From Pseudomonas sp. RIT-PI-q (GTDB lineage: Bacteria; Pseudomonadota; Gammaproteobacteria; Pseudomonadales; Pseudomonadaceae): a stretch of DNA of 64,000 nucleotides. The notes under the pieces are model-generated. The model did not search any database. It was not told the origin of the DNA and worked only from the letters and a program-made list of their open reading frames with translations. This document shows positions 44,611 to 52,662 of this stretch, one piece after another. Position numbers and translations under genes: made by a program. Where the stretch lies: assembly GCF_001297125.1 (NCBI RefSeq), contig NZ_LHPC01000038.1, positions 230,220 through 294,219 of the forward strand, in the 5' to 3' direction. Each line of letters starts with the position of its first letter. Position 1 is the stretch's first letter.

Positions 44611-45171
44611 ATGAAGTGGCTAATGGCGTTGCTATTGGCGGCAACGGCAGTGAGTTCGACGGCCGCCACCCGTACCGATATCGGCGGGCCGTTCCAGCTG
44701 ACCAACCAGAATGGTGAGCGCGTCACCGAACGCAGTTTTGGTCAACCTGCGTTGCTGTACTTCGGCTTCATGACCTGCCCGGCCATTTGCCCGACTGATC
44801 TTGCGAAAATGGCCCGCATCAGCAAACAATTGCAACAGCAGCAAGGTATCACGCTGCGGCCGGTCTTCGTCACCATTGACCCGGAACGCGACACCCCCGT
44901 CAAGCTCAAGGCGTATGTGAACTACTTTTCCAGCAACTTCGTCGGGCTGACCGGTTCGGCGCAAGAGATCACCCACATAACCGATATTTATCACGTGTAT
45001 TACAAGAAAGTGCCGACCGGCGACAAACCGGACCAATACATGATGGACCACTCGACGATATTGTTTTTACTCGACAGCCAGGGCCGCTATCTAAAGCATT
45101 TCGGGCGAGGAATGGATGAAAAAGAGATTGAGAGACAGGTAGTGGCTGCACTGGCTGACGAACCGACCTGA
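44611..45171 (+). CDS. SCO-family copper chaperone
   Basis: 186 aa, signal peptide about 1-19. Thioredoxin fold with the copper site C56-PAI-C60 (FMTCPAICP) and distal H147 (MMDHSTILF), as in SCO1/SenC. Delivers or reduces copper sites in exported enzymes; here the likely client is the multicopper oxidase two genes upstream rather than cytochrome oxidase, an inference from the operon. Start 3 bp after the OMP stop. Confidence 0.87.
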   Translation: MKWLMALLLAATAVSSTAATRTDIGGPFQLTNQNGERVTERSFGQPALLYFGFMTCPAICPTDLAKMARISKQLQQQQGITLRPVFVTIDPERDTPVKLKAYVNYFSSNFVGLTGSAQEITHITDIYHVYYKKVPTGDKPDQYMMDHSTILFLLDSQGRYLKHFGRGMDEKEIERQVVAALADEPT

Positions 45172-45244
45172 CTGAACTGTATCGGCGAGAAGAATGGTCC
45201 CCGCGATCCTGCTATCAGGTTTTTATCTTTGCAGGGAAAACGCC

Positions 45245-45580
45245 ATGAACGAATCAAAGCCTCCTGTCAGTTTGAATGAAGACATCTGTGTTCATATTTT
45301 TACCGCCTCAGCCGCTATGGTGGGCGTTTGCATTACGGTCATCGGAATTTTTCAAGTGGTGAGCACTTTGAGAAGTGAAGACTCTCTAGGTGATGACTTT
45401 CTAGCGATCAACGCCATTTTGTATTTGATCACGACACTTCTATCGTACTGGGCATTGCGTACCCGACAGTTGAACCGTAATCACTTGCTGGAAAAAGTGA
45501 TCGACGGACTTTTTCTAATCGCCCTGACCTGTACGACAGGCATTGCAGGCTTTATCACTTGGACGATCACCCTAAAATAA
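45245..45580 (+). CDS. Small inner-membrane protein, three helices
   Basis: 111 aa from ATG 45245 (AGGGA upstream). Hydrophobic helices near 17-38 (IFTASAAMVGVCITVIGIFQ), 53-72 and 86-106. It resembles small conserved membrane proteins of unknown function found in many Proteobacteria. Lower G+C than the oxidase operon and 73 bp downstream, so co-transcription is uncertain. Confidence 0.7.
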   Translation: MNESKPPVSLNEDICVHIFTASAAMVGVCITVIGIFQVVSTLRSEDSLGDDFLAINAILYLITTLLSYWALRTRQLNRNHLLEKVIDGLFLIALTCTTGIAGFITWTITLK

Positions 45581-46033
45581 CTGATTAAAAAGCACCACCT
45601 GCGATTTATAAACAATCTCGAGGAGCCTTGCTGCAACTACTGGGCACTTGGTGCAATTGAACTGCGACTCCAAGTGCAAAAAGACAACCATCGAGCATCG
45701 GTTTCCTAAATCAAAGCCGAGTATGGCAAACCATAGCACCAACAAAATTAAAAAAATTGTGTGATTGTTTGGAATCAACGGGTGTCACCGAAAGTCCGCT
45801 TTGGGTCGTTTGTGGCCCTTCGTGCAGGGCAGCAATCAGCGAGAAGCGGACGCCCGTGTTGTCACGCCCATAATCTACTCGCACAGCGTCATCGAGGCCC
45901 GCGTCATCTGATTCGAGCGTCACGCCAACGCCTGGATGCACCCAGCAAAGCGTGCTGGGAAAGCGTCCAGGCTTTTCGTGTGTGCCGCCCCGTCAGAAGT
46001 GTGAAAAGTGGCCCGGCATTCCGACCCTGATGC
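45581..46033. other. Low-complexity gap, possible gene debris
   Basis: About 450 bp. Contains an eight-base inverted repeat GCACTTGG/CCAAGTGC (45644-45677) and a minus-strand frame 45711-45941 starting MHPGVGVTLESDDAGLDDAVR that reads like a fragment of an exported beta protein but has no ribosome site. Nothing is called. Confidence 0.4.
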
Positions 46034-47032
46034 TCAGCCCTGCCTCAACGCGCCATCGAACGCTGGCGTCAGCCCCGACAACTCCAGCTTGCGGACAAAG
46101 GCACCAAGCCGCTCCTGCTTGTAGGCTTCTACATCCAGGTCACGGTAGTCGTAGAAGCCCTGGCCATCTCGCAAGCCATTGCGGCCGTTTTGCACGTTGT
46201 CGGCAATCACCTGCGGCGACTCGAAACGCGGCGACAGCGCGCCACTCAGGTAACGTGAGGCGTAGTAGAGAATGTCGCCGCCCCCCCAATCGATGAACTC
46301 AAGCAGGCCCAGCACCGAGAAGCGCAAACCAAAGCCGACGCGCACCGCGGTGTCGATGTCTTCTGCGCTGGCCACGCCCTCTTCCACCATCCGTGCGGCC
46401 TCGTTCATCGCCAGCGCCTGGATGCGCGGCACGATATAGCCCGCCACCGGGTTGCAGACCACGGGCACCTTGCCGATGCGCTTGAGCAGTTGCAGCAGCC
46501 GCTCGACCACGTGTGGGCAGGTCGCGTCGCTGTGACTGACTTCCACCAGCGGCATCAGGTACGCGGGATTCAGCCAGTGCGCGTTGACGAAGCGTTGCGG
46601 CTCACTGACCATTTCACTCAGCGCGGTGACCAGAAACGTCGAGGTGGTCGAGGCGATGATGGTCGACGCCGGGACATGCTCGCTGACCCAGGCGAAGGTC
46701 TCCCGCTTGACCTCGATGACTTCCGGCACGGCTTCGAACACCAGGTCGCACAGGCGCAATGCCGGTGCGGCCTCGGACCTGGATTGCAGGGTCAACCGGG
46801 AGATAGCGATGTCCGCCTGTTCCCGCTCGAGAACGCCGAGGCGTACCAGCATCTGTAGTTCACTGCGGATATTAGTTCGCACCCGTTCGAAGTAGCCGTG
46901 CCGCTCTTCCTCGGCTCGATCCTTGATGTCGATGAGGGTGACCGGCAGGCCCGCATGGATGAACGCCAGGGCAATGCCCTCGCCCATCCGGCCGGCGCCG
47001 ACCACGCTGACATTGGGCAGCGCAGTGTTCAT
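46034..47032 (-). CDS. 3-hydroxyacyl-CoA dehydrogenase-type NAD enzyme
   Basis: 332 aa. NAD motif SVVGAGRMGEGIALAFIHAG, catalytic-region phrases FEAVPEVIEVK and ASTTSTFLVTAL (Ser), FVNAHWLNPAYLMPLVEV (the His of HFFNP replaced by AHWLNP) and the C-terminal domain PVAGYIVPRIQALAMNEAARMVEEG. Single-function, soluble. May act on a free or CoA-bound 3-hydroxy acid. Its ATG overlaps the stop of the opine-dehydrogenase-like gene (TGATG), so the two are co-translated. Confidence 0.85.
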   Translation of the reverse strand: MNTALPNVSVVGAGRMGEGIALAFIHAGLPVTLIDIKDRAEEERHGYFERVRTNIRSELQMLVRLGVLEREQADIAISRLTLQSRSEAAPALRLCDLVFEAVPEVIEVKRETFAWVSEHVPASTIIASTTSTFLVTALSEMVSEPQRFVNAHWLNPAYLMPLVEVSHSDATCPHVVERLLQLLKRIGKVPVVCNPVAGYIVPRIQALAMNEAARMVEEGVASAEDIDTAVRVGFGLRFSVLGLLEFIDWGGGDILYYASRYLSGALSPRFESPQVIADNVQNGRNGLRDGQGFYDYRDLDVEAYKQERLGAFVRKLELSGLTPAFDGALRQG

Positions 47033-48138
47033 CAGTTGTAGCCCTCGGTCAGCAGTTCGGTCATCTGCGCCCGGCTCAACTTGGCCAGTCCCAGGTTTTC
47101 CAGGGTGCGACCCTCTGCGTAGAGATCACGCTCGGCAACCACCGAGGCAATGCTCAGCAGGCCCTGCGCCACCGGGGTTGGCACACCGGCCCAACGGCCG
47201 ACGGAAACCAGGAAGGACAGGCCCAGACGGGTATCTTCGAGCATGTAGCGATGCGTTTGCAGGTCGATGTCCTCGCGCCAGTCGCCGCTGTCGGTCAGCT
47301 TGCCATGGGCGCCGCGACCGTACATCCACTCCTCGCCTTCGCTGGTGTTGTAGTGATCGGCCAGGGGAAAGTGCGGTGCGCCGTAGGTGAGTGCGTCGCG
47401 CACATTCATGCGCTCGGCATCGAGTTGGTTGGTCACACGACGAATCGACGGCTGGGTGCCTTCGTTGTGAATGTCCCAGGCCTCGAAATGCTCCAGCGGA
47501 CCTGCGTTCATCATGATCAGCGGCGGGTGAATGATGGGGCCTGCGTTCATCAACGCACCGCTCAGGGCGTCTTCTATCGGTTCGACACTCGGGTAGGTCT
47601 CGCGCAACACTGCAAAGGCATACTCAGACAGTTTGCTGGGGAACACGCCGGTCGGCAGGCGGGTGGCGTAGCCGCTGATCACCAGGTTACTGGCGCCGTG
47701 CTTGCGGACCAGGTACGGCAGCGTACCGGTTTCGGCAAAGGCGACCTTGCTCTGGTTGCCCGCGTCGGCCATGGCCTTGGCGAACACGTAGCTGCCGAAC
47801 GTGCCTGGCGGCAGGAACACCACCTGACCGTCGTGCAAGTGCGGCGCGACGTGTTTGGCCAAGTCTTCGTGGGACGTCGACGGCAACGGGATGATGACCA
47901 GTTGCGCGTCGCTCAGGGCCTCGGCCAGGTCGTCGGTCAGCGACAGCTTGTCGCCCTGCCGGCCGACAGACAACTGACGAGTGCCCCGGAAGTCCCTGAT
48001 GGTCAGGCTACCGATGGCCAGCAGTTCCTTGAGCGCTGCCGAATCACGACGCCACAGGCGCGTCGGATGCCCCTTTTCAGCCATTTCGACCGCCGCCGCG
48101 TAACAACCGTGTCCACCACCCAGCACCGTAATATTCAT
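47032..48138 (-). CDS. Opine (octopine/nopaline) dehydrogenase-family protein
   Basis: 368 aa. Rossmann motif MNITVLGGGHGCYAAAVEMAEKGH, then the ODH C-terminal domain with NAGPIIHPPLIMMNAG and the conserved histidine pair region, followed by YLLED-type helix RYMLEDTRLGLSFLVS. Enzymes of this family join or split an amino acid and a 2-oxoacid with NAD(P)H. With an OprD porin and MFS importer beside it, a catabolic role on an imported opine-like compound is likely. GAGGAG ribosome site. Confidence 0.83.
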   Translation of the reverse strand: MNITVLGGGHGCYAAAVEMAEKGHPTRLWRRDSAALKELLAIGSLTIRDFRGTRQLSVGRQGDKLSLTDDLAEALSDAQLVIIPLPSTSHEDLAKHVAPHLHDGQVVFLPPGTFGSYVFAKAMADAGNQSKVAFAETGTLPYLVRKHGASNLVISGYATRLPTGVFPSKLSEYAFAVLRETYPSVEPIEDALSGALMNAGPIIHPPLIMMNAGPLEHFEAWDIHNEGTQPSIRRVTNQLDAERMNVRDALTYGAPHFPLADHYNTSEGEEWMYGRGAHGKLTDSGDWREDIDLQTHRYMLEDTRLGLSFLVSVGRWAGVPTPVAQGLLSIASVVAERDLYAEGRTLENLGLAKLSRAQMTELLTEGYN

Positions 48139-48233
48139 CGAGTTGCTCCTCTTGTAAGAGACTCGATGCTATCGGGCCGTGCCGCCACGGACTTATCCGA
48201 TTGCGCAGCCGACTGACGGATTACGCAGCCGTC

Positions 48234-49208
48234 TCAATGTTTGTGTCGTCGCAGGGTGTCCGAAGGCAGGCAACCATAGCGTTGCCGATAGGCACTGGAA
48301 AAATGCCCGAAGCTGTTGATGCCGTGACGCAGCAGGATATCGGTGACGGTTTCACCGTCCCTGCCCTGCTTCAGCGATTCGTGGATCACCGCCAGGCGAC
48401 GGTCGCGGATGTACTCCACCGGTGCCTGCTGGAGAAACTGCTTGAAGCCGTTCTGCAAGGTGCGCACCGAGACGCCACAGAGCTCGCTCAGGGTCGCCAG
48501 GCTGATCGGTTCATCGAGGTGCGCCTCGATGTAGTCACGCGCCTTCTTCACATGGTGCGGCAGCGGTGCGCGCGAATCGACCAGGAGGTCGGCGGAGTAG
48601 TTGTGCGGCAACTGCGTCAGCAGCAGCTGCATCAGGTAGTCGGACAGGCCGCTGGCGATGCGCGAACCGTCCACGCCACTGCCGTAAAGCCGGCAGATGT
48701 AGTCCAGGGTGTGAAAGAGGCTGACGACGCCGGCGCCCAGATGATCGACGCTGACATCAAAGATGATCGACTGCCGCAGGCTGCGGCCGAGCAGGCGTTG
48801 CAGTTGCGTTTCCAGGGCATCGCGGTCGACGCGCAGGATCAGATTGCGGCATTCGCCATCGGTGACGATGCGGCTTTGCGCGAACGGCGAAGACACGCTC
48901 AGGTAGCCCGACTGCATCACCGCGCTACGCCGCCCGTGGGCCACTTCGCAATGCCCCTGCAAGGGAATGCGAAACAGGTACTGATCGGCAATGTCGCCGA
49001 TGGTGATCTCCACCGGCGCGCCGTAGCGCAAGTCGAGCAGCGCCGAATCGCCGAAGAATACACCGTTGAGCCGGGTGTACATCGGCTCGTCACGCAGCAC
49101 GTTGAAACTGTGCGGGCACAGGTAATGGCTGACCTTGTCCTTGATTTCACGGTAATCGGTGGAACTGAGCAGGCTGTGCCGTTCCAGCAGATGTACATCA
49201 TTCAACAT
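48234..49208 (-). CDS. AraC-family regulator
   Basis: 324 aa. N-terminal AraC-binding-like domain (QYLFRIPLQGHCEVAHGRRSAVM region) and C-terminal double HTH (DEPISLATLSELCGVSVRTLQNGFKQFLQQAPVEYIRDRRL, then DILLRHGINSFGHFSSAYRQRYG). AraC proteins of this form (PobR/FeaR-like) activate catabolic operons. Sits inside the cluster it most likely controls, between the MFS and opine-dehydrogenase genes, all on the same strand. GGAG ribosome site. Confidence 0.87.
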   Translation of the reverse strand: MLNDVHLLERHSLLSSTDYREIKDKVSHYLCPHSFNVLRDEPMYTRLNGVFFGDSALLDLRYGAPVEITIGDIADQYLFRIPLQGHCEVAHGRRSAVMQSGYLSVSSPFAQSRIVTDGECRNLILRVDRDALETQLQRLLGRSLRQSIIFDVSVDHLGAGVVSLFHTLDYICRLYGSGVDGSRIASGLSDYLMQLLLTQLPHNYSADLLVDSRAPLPHHVKKARDYIEAHLDEPISLATLSELCGVSVRTLQNGFKQFLQQAPVEYIRDRRLAVIHESLKQGRDGETVTDILLRHGINSFGHFSSAYRQRYGCLPSDTLRRHKH

Positions 49209-49228
49209 CGACGGTTCTCCGGACTGAT

Positions 49229-49272
49229 GCGTCTGGGCCCCACTCCCTGCAAAAGGAGCGAGGCCCAGACGC
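49229..49272 (-). terminator. Large hairpin between MFS and AraC genes
   Basis: Perfect 11-bp stem GCGTCTGGGCC/GGCCCAGACGC with a 22-base loop that can pair further (CTCC/GGAG). No T-run, so a processing or attenuating hairpin is as likely as a terminator. Confidence 0.5.
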
Positions 49273-49292
49273 CGATCATGGACGATTGCCCA

Positions 49293-50678
49293 TCATGCCC
49301 GTGTCGGATATTCCCGGGCATAGCTTTCGCGAAAACGCCGGCAACCCCGCCACAGCAACAGCACGGTCAATGCCGACGCACCGGCAATCACCAGCGACAT
49401 CGACGAGCCAACCGCTGCGGGCGATCCGAAGTATCGGTCGGTCAACAGCGCCACCAGCGTGGTTCCCAGGCCCAACCCCAGCAGATTGCTGATCAGCAGA
49501 AACACTGCCGAGACCTGTGCGCGCACCTGATTTGGCGCGAGGATCTGCATCGCCGCCGTGGACGCCGGCATCGGGAACGAGGCGAAGAACATCGCCGGCA
49601 CCAACAGGGTCACCGACAACCACAGTTGATCGGCCTGAGGGAACAGCACCGCCGGCACCGCCATGCCGAGGGCACCGATGACGCCGGTGCGCATGGCGGC
49701 GTCCTGATGACCTTTTTTCGCCAGGTAGTCGGTGAGCCATCCCCCGCACAGCACCCCGGCGGTGTTGGCCAGCAACAGCACGGTGCCGAGCATGTAGCCC
49801 GCCTCCATCGGCGACAGGCCGAACTTGCGGATGTACAGCGCCGGGCTCCAGCTCATCATGCAGAACAGCGCCATGGCGTAGAACGAAAAGCCCAGGTAGT
49901 GGCAGGTGAACGTGGCACGGTGACGCCCGAGGAAGCGCAGGCCGTCGCTCATCGCCACTTTCCTGGCCCGGCCCTGTGCATCGACCTGCAGGCCTTTGCG
50001 CGCAGGGTCGCGCACGGTGAGCCAGATCAGCAGGCCGACCAGGATGCCGGGCAAACCGACGATGAAAAACGCCAGTTGCCAGGCCCTCATCGCACCGAGA
50101 AAAGCAACCTCGATGGTGTTCATGTCCTTGAGCATCGCGATCACATAGCCGCCCACCAGGAAGGCCAGCCCGCCCCCCACGAACGAGCCGATCGAGTACA
50201 CGCCTACTGCGCGGCCGAGTTTTTCCTTGGGGAACATGTCGCTGAACATCGAGTACGCCGAGGGCGACAGGGCCGCTTCGCCGACGCCGACGCCAATGCG
50301 CGCGAGGAACATGTGCAGGAAGTTCTTGCTCATGCCGCACGCGGCAGTCGCCAGGCTCCAGAACACGATGCCGACGGCGATGATCTTCGGTCGGGAGAAG
50401 CGGTCGGCCAGATAGGCGATGGGCATGCCCATGAAGGCGTAGAACAACGAAAACGCTAGCCCGTGCAGCAAGCTGAATTGGGTGTCGCTGATCTGCAGGT
50501 CGGCTTTGATCGGCTCGATCATCAGCGCCAGGATCTGCCGATCCACAAATGAAAAGATGTAGGCGAGCATGCACAGGCCCACCACGTACCACTCGTAGAC
50601 GTAGGTTTTGTTCTTCTGCAGGACCGCGTTATCGACCTGAATATTCACTAGTGTTTGCTCCTTTTGGAATCCGCTCAT
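49293..50678 (-). CDS. MFS transporter (spinster/aromatic-acid type)
   Basis: 461 aa, twelve helices. Signatures FVDRQILALMIEPIKADLQISDTQFSLLHG and ADRFSRPKIIAVG belong to the MFS group that imports organic and aromatic acids. ATG 50678 overlaps the stop of a 28-codon leader ORF (ATGA), suggesting coupling; a GTG at 50648 with AGGAG nine bases upstream is an equally good start. It should import the substrate of the opine-dehydrogenase cluster across the inner membrane. Confidence 0.86.
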   Translation of the reverse strand: MSGFQKEQTLVNIQVDNAVLQKNKTYVYEWYVVGLCMLAYIFSFVDRQILALMIEPIKADLQISDTQFSLLHGLAFSLFYAFMGMPIAYLADRFSRPKIIAVGIVFWSLATAACGMSKNFLHMFLARIGVGVGEAALSPSAYSMFSDMFPKEKLGRAVGVYSIGSFVGGGLAFLVGGYVIAMLKDMNTIEVAFLGAMRAWQLAFFIVGLPGILVGLLIWLTVRDPARKGLQVDAQGRARKVAMSDGLRFLGRHRATFTCHYLGFSFYAMALFCMMSWSPALYIRKFGLSPMEAGYMLGTVLLLANTAGVLCGGWLTDYLAKKGHQDAAMRTGVIGALGMAVPAVLFPQADQLWLSVTLLVPAMFFASFPMPASTAAMQILAPNQVRAQVSAVFLLISNLLGLGLGTTLVALLTDRYFGSPAAVGSSMSLVIAGASALTVLLLWRGCRRFRESYAREYPTRA

Positions 50679-50761
50679 GCGCGCAGCGCGCCGGGTGACG
50701 GTGCACAGAACACCGACTGGGAAGTTGCGGGGCAGATGTAAAGGAAGATGGGTTCGAACAT
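50675..50761 (-). CDS. 28-codon leader ORF 1
   Basis: GAGGT ribosome site, ATG 50761, 28 codons, TGA overlapping the MFS start. Peptide begins MFEPIFLYICPATSQS and ends in RA. A homologous 28-codon ORF precedes oprD at 52225, with three synonymous third-base differences, no indels and the same stop, which argues for translation. Possibly a leader peptide controlling the transporter gene. Confidence 0.5.
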   Translation of the reverse strand: MFEPIFLYICPATSQSVFCAPSPGALRA

Positions 50762-50790
50762 GGTCAGACCTCTTATTGTTATGGGGTAAA
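50715..50790 (-). repeat. Duplicated 76-bp leader, copy 1
   Basis: About 69 of 76 bases match 52179-52254, without gaps. It covers the 5' untranslated stretch CCCCATAACAATAAGAGG and the first 15 codons of the leader ORF. Copies precede the two transporter genes of one cluster. Confidence 0.85.
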
Positions 50791-50795
50791 CTCGC

Positions 50796-52046
50796 CTACC
50801 AGAACTTCCAGGTGTAGGTGGTGGCAACACGGAATTCGTTGTAGTCGTAGCCGTACTTCTGCTTCACATCGATGTTACGCAAGTCCAGTCCCAAGCCTTG
50901 CAGCGCCCCGCTCTGCACCACGTAGTTGAGCCCCAGATAGCGTTCGCTTTCCTGGTTGTCGCTCAGGTTTGCGCCACGGTTCCAGTTAGTGCCCTTGGTG
51001 TAGCGGGTGTAGAACTTCAGCCCCGGCATGCCCATCCCGGCGAAGTCATAGCCGTAGCGCACCGACCAGGACTTTTCATCCGGGCGGACAAACCCAAGGG
51101 ACGACCAGTGCACCAGGTAAGGTTGCGGGATATAACCGTTCATCGTCGGGAACACACTGTCACCGAGCATGCGCTGGTAACTGACGCCAACCATGTGCGC
51201 GCCCTTGAGCAAGGTGAACAAGGCTCCGTAGGCGCGGTTGTCGATCACACCGTTCAAGGCGTTGCCATCTTCATTGTTATTGAAGTAGCGCAAGTCGGTT
51301 TTGAGTTTGTAGCCATTGCCCAGATCAGCCATGTGCATCAGGCCAAAATAGTGCTGCTGATAAATATCGTGCAACACGCCATAGAAATAACTGGCTTGCA
51401 GGTTCTTGGTGATGTCGTAAGTGGCGCCGCCGAAGTCCAGGCCGTCACTGTCGAGATTATCGGTGGAGCCATACTTGTACAGCTTCTCGTGGTTGGAAGA
51501 CTCGCGTGTCACGGCAGACCAGAAACGGCCGCCGGTCAGCGTCAACCCATCGATCTCTTTGGACTCGACCACGGCCCCTTGGTAGATGGTATCCAACTGC
51601 CGACTGGGGTCATCGAATGCCACCGGCAATTGTGGGCGCAGGTCACCGACCTTCAACTCGGTCTTGCTGTAGCGCATCTTGAAGGTTGCACCGGCGCGAC
51701 TGTAATCATCGGCCGTCTGCCCGTCGCGGCCGCTGTACGGCAGCGAACCGTCATTGCCCGACGAATCCAGGCGCACGGCGTATTGCGCATCCACATCAAG
51801 GCCGATGGCCAAGGCTGTGTCGGTGTAACCGGAGGTAAACTGCGCATCGAAACCCTGAGACCAACTGTGCACTTCAGAATCCGCTGCATTGGTATTGGTG
51901 TAGTTACGGTGCAAATAGAAGTTACGCGTATCCACTTTGAAGTGACTGTCATCAATCACATCGGCATGGGCGGCCACGGGCGAACAGATCATCCCCAACA
52001 CGCTGGCCATACCGAGCCCACGGCAAGATTGCTTTACCTGATACAT
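50796..52046 (-). CDS. OprD-family outer-membrane porin
   Basis: 416 aa from ATG 52046 (GGAG eight bases upstream). Signal peptide ending PVAAHA/DV; the mature protein has the OprD pattern DSHFKVDTRNFYLHRNY, SWSQGFDAQFTSGYTDTALAIGLDVDAQY and the C-terminal KQKYGYDYNEFRVATTYTWKFW ending in aromatic residues. OprD/OpdK porins admit single amino acids, peptides or aromatic acids. Co-oriented with the MFS importer downstream (118 bp), so both membranes are served. Confidence 0.9.
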   Translation of the reverse strand: MYQVKQSCRGLGMASVLGMICSPVAAHADVIDDSHFKVDTRNFYLHRNYTNTNAADSEVHSWSQGFDAQFTSGYTDTALAIGLDVDAQYAVRLDSSGNDGSLPYSGRDGQTADDYSRAGATFKMRYSKTELKVGDLRPQLPVAFDDPSRQLDTIYQGAVVESKEIDGLTLTGGRFWSAVTRESSNHEKLYKYGSTDNLDSDGLDFGGATYDITKNLQASYFYGVLHDIYQQHYFGLMHMADLGNGYKLKTDLRYFNNNEDGNALNGVIDNRAYGALFTLLKGAHMVGVSYQRMLGDSVFPTMNGYIPQPYLVHWSSLGFVRPDEKSWSVRYGYDFAGMGMPGLKFYTRYTKGTNWNRGANLSDNQESERYLGLNYVVQSGALQGLGLDLRNIDVKQKYGYDYNEFRVATTYTWKFW

Positions 52047-52138
52047 CCAACATCTCCACATCTGTCAGTGCCGGGCACTGTATTTATAGGAGCAGAATCA
52101 CCACTGAAAACCGCCAGAGTGCTCGTCAGAGCAACCGT

Positions 52139-52225
52139 TCACGCGCGCGGCGCGCTGGTCGACGGTTCACAAGTTGATGACTGGGAAGTTGCGGGGCAGA
52201 TGCGAAGGACAAAGGGTTCGAGCAT
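52139..52225 (-). CDS. 28-codon leader ORF 2
   Basis: Same length, ribosome site and position as leader ORF 1. Peptide begins MLEPFVLRICPATSQS and ends in RA; C, P and S residues after the shared core are also kept. Its stop is 93 bp before the oprD start. Base-level copy of the other leader with mainly conservative or silent changes. Confidence 0.5.
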   Translation of the reverse strand: MLEPFVLRICPATSQSSTCEPSTSAPRA

Positions 52226-52254
52226 GGTCAGGCCTCTTATTGTTATGGGGTAAA
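52179..52254 (-). repeat. Duplicated 76-bp leader, copy 2
   Basis: Partner of 50715-50790, upstream of oprD. Upstream of it (52255-52489) is non-coding DNA that should hold the promoter of the cluster; no clear -35/-10 pair could be fixed. Confidence 0.85.
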
Positions 52255-52489
52255 ACGCCACACAGACTCAATGCAACTGTCCGCAGCGGCGACACGCCTC
52301 TTGTCTGCTCAAGGTAAGTCAGTAAACGCTGCGCCGGTATCAAGACGAACAGCATCCGCAGGGGGGAAATCTCCAACCCGGCTAAAGGTTTCCCTTAGTT
52401 GCGGTTATGCCGATCTGATCTTTTTTAAGGAAGTGGATAAAACCCGGCACGTTGCTGACGCGCCACTTTTGGGCAAGCCGTCCGCGCCC

Positions 52490-52624
52490 CTGTAGCAGCT
52501 GGCGAAGCCTGCGTCCGGCTGCGCAGCAGTCGTAAAATCAGACAATGCGGTGCATCAGACTCACCGTGCACTCAGGTTTTACGACTGCTGCGCAGCCGGA
52601 CGCAGGCTTCGCCAGCTGCTACAG
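52490..52624. repeat. 135-bp long inverted repeat, copy B
   Basis: Same orientation as copy A by its centre GCGGTGCATCAG; arms nearly identical to copy A and to each other. Ends 38 bp past the oxidoreductase stop. Confidence 0.85.
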
Positions 52625-52662
52625 GGATTGCGTGTTGGCTTAACTGATGGGTGTCTGCACGA

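Noticed and set aside
45644..45677. Hairpin GCACTTGG/CCAAGTGC as terminator for the small membrane protein
   Set aside because: Followed by A residues instead of T residues on the plus strand and has an 18-base loop.
45711..45941. Minus-strand frame resembling an exported beta protein fragment
   Set aside because: Too short, no start signals, and no second part of a gene nearby.
48201..50459. 752-codon plus-strand frame across the AraC and MFS genes
   Set aside because: Antisense of two well-supported genes; composition (Gln, His, Arg, Ala) is typical of shadow frames.
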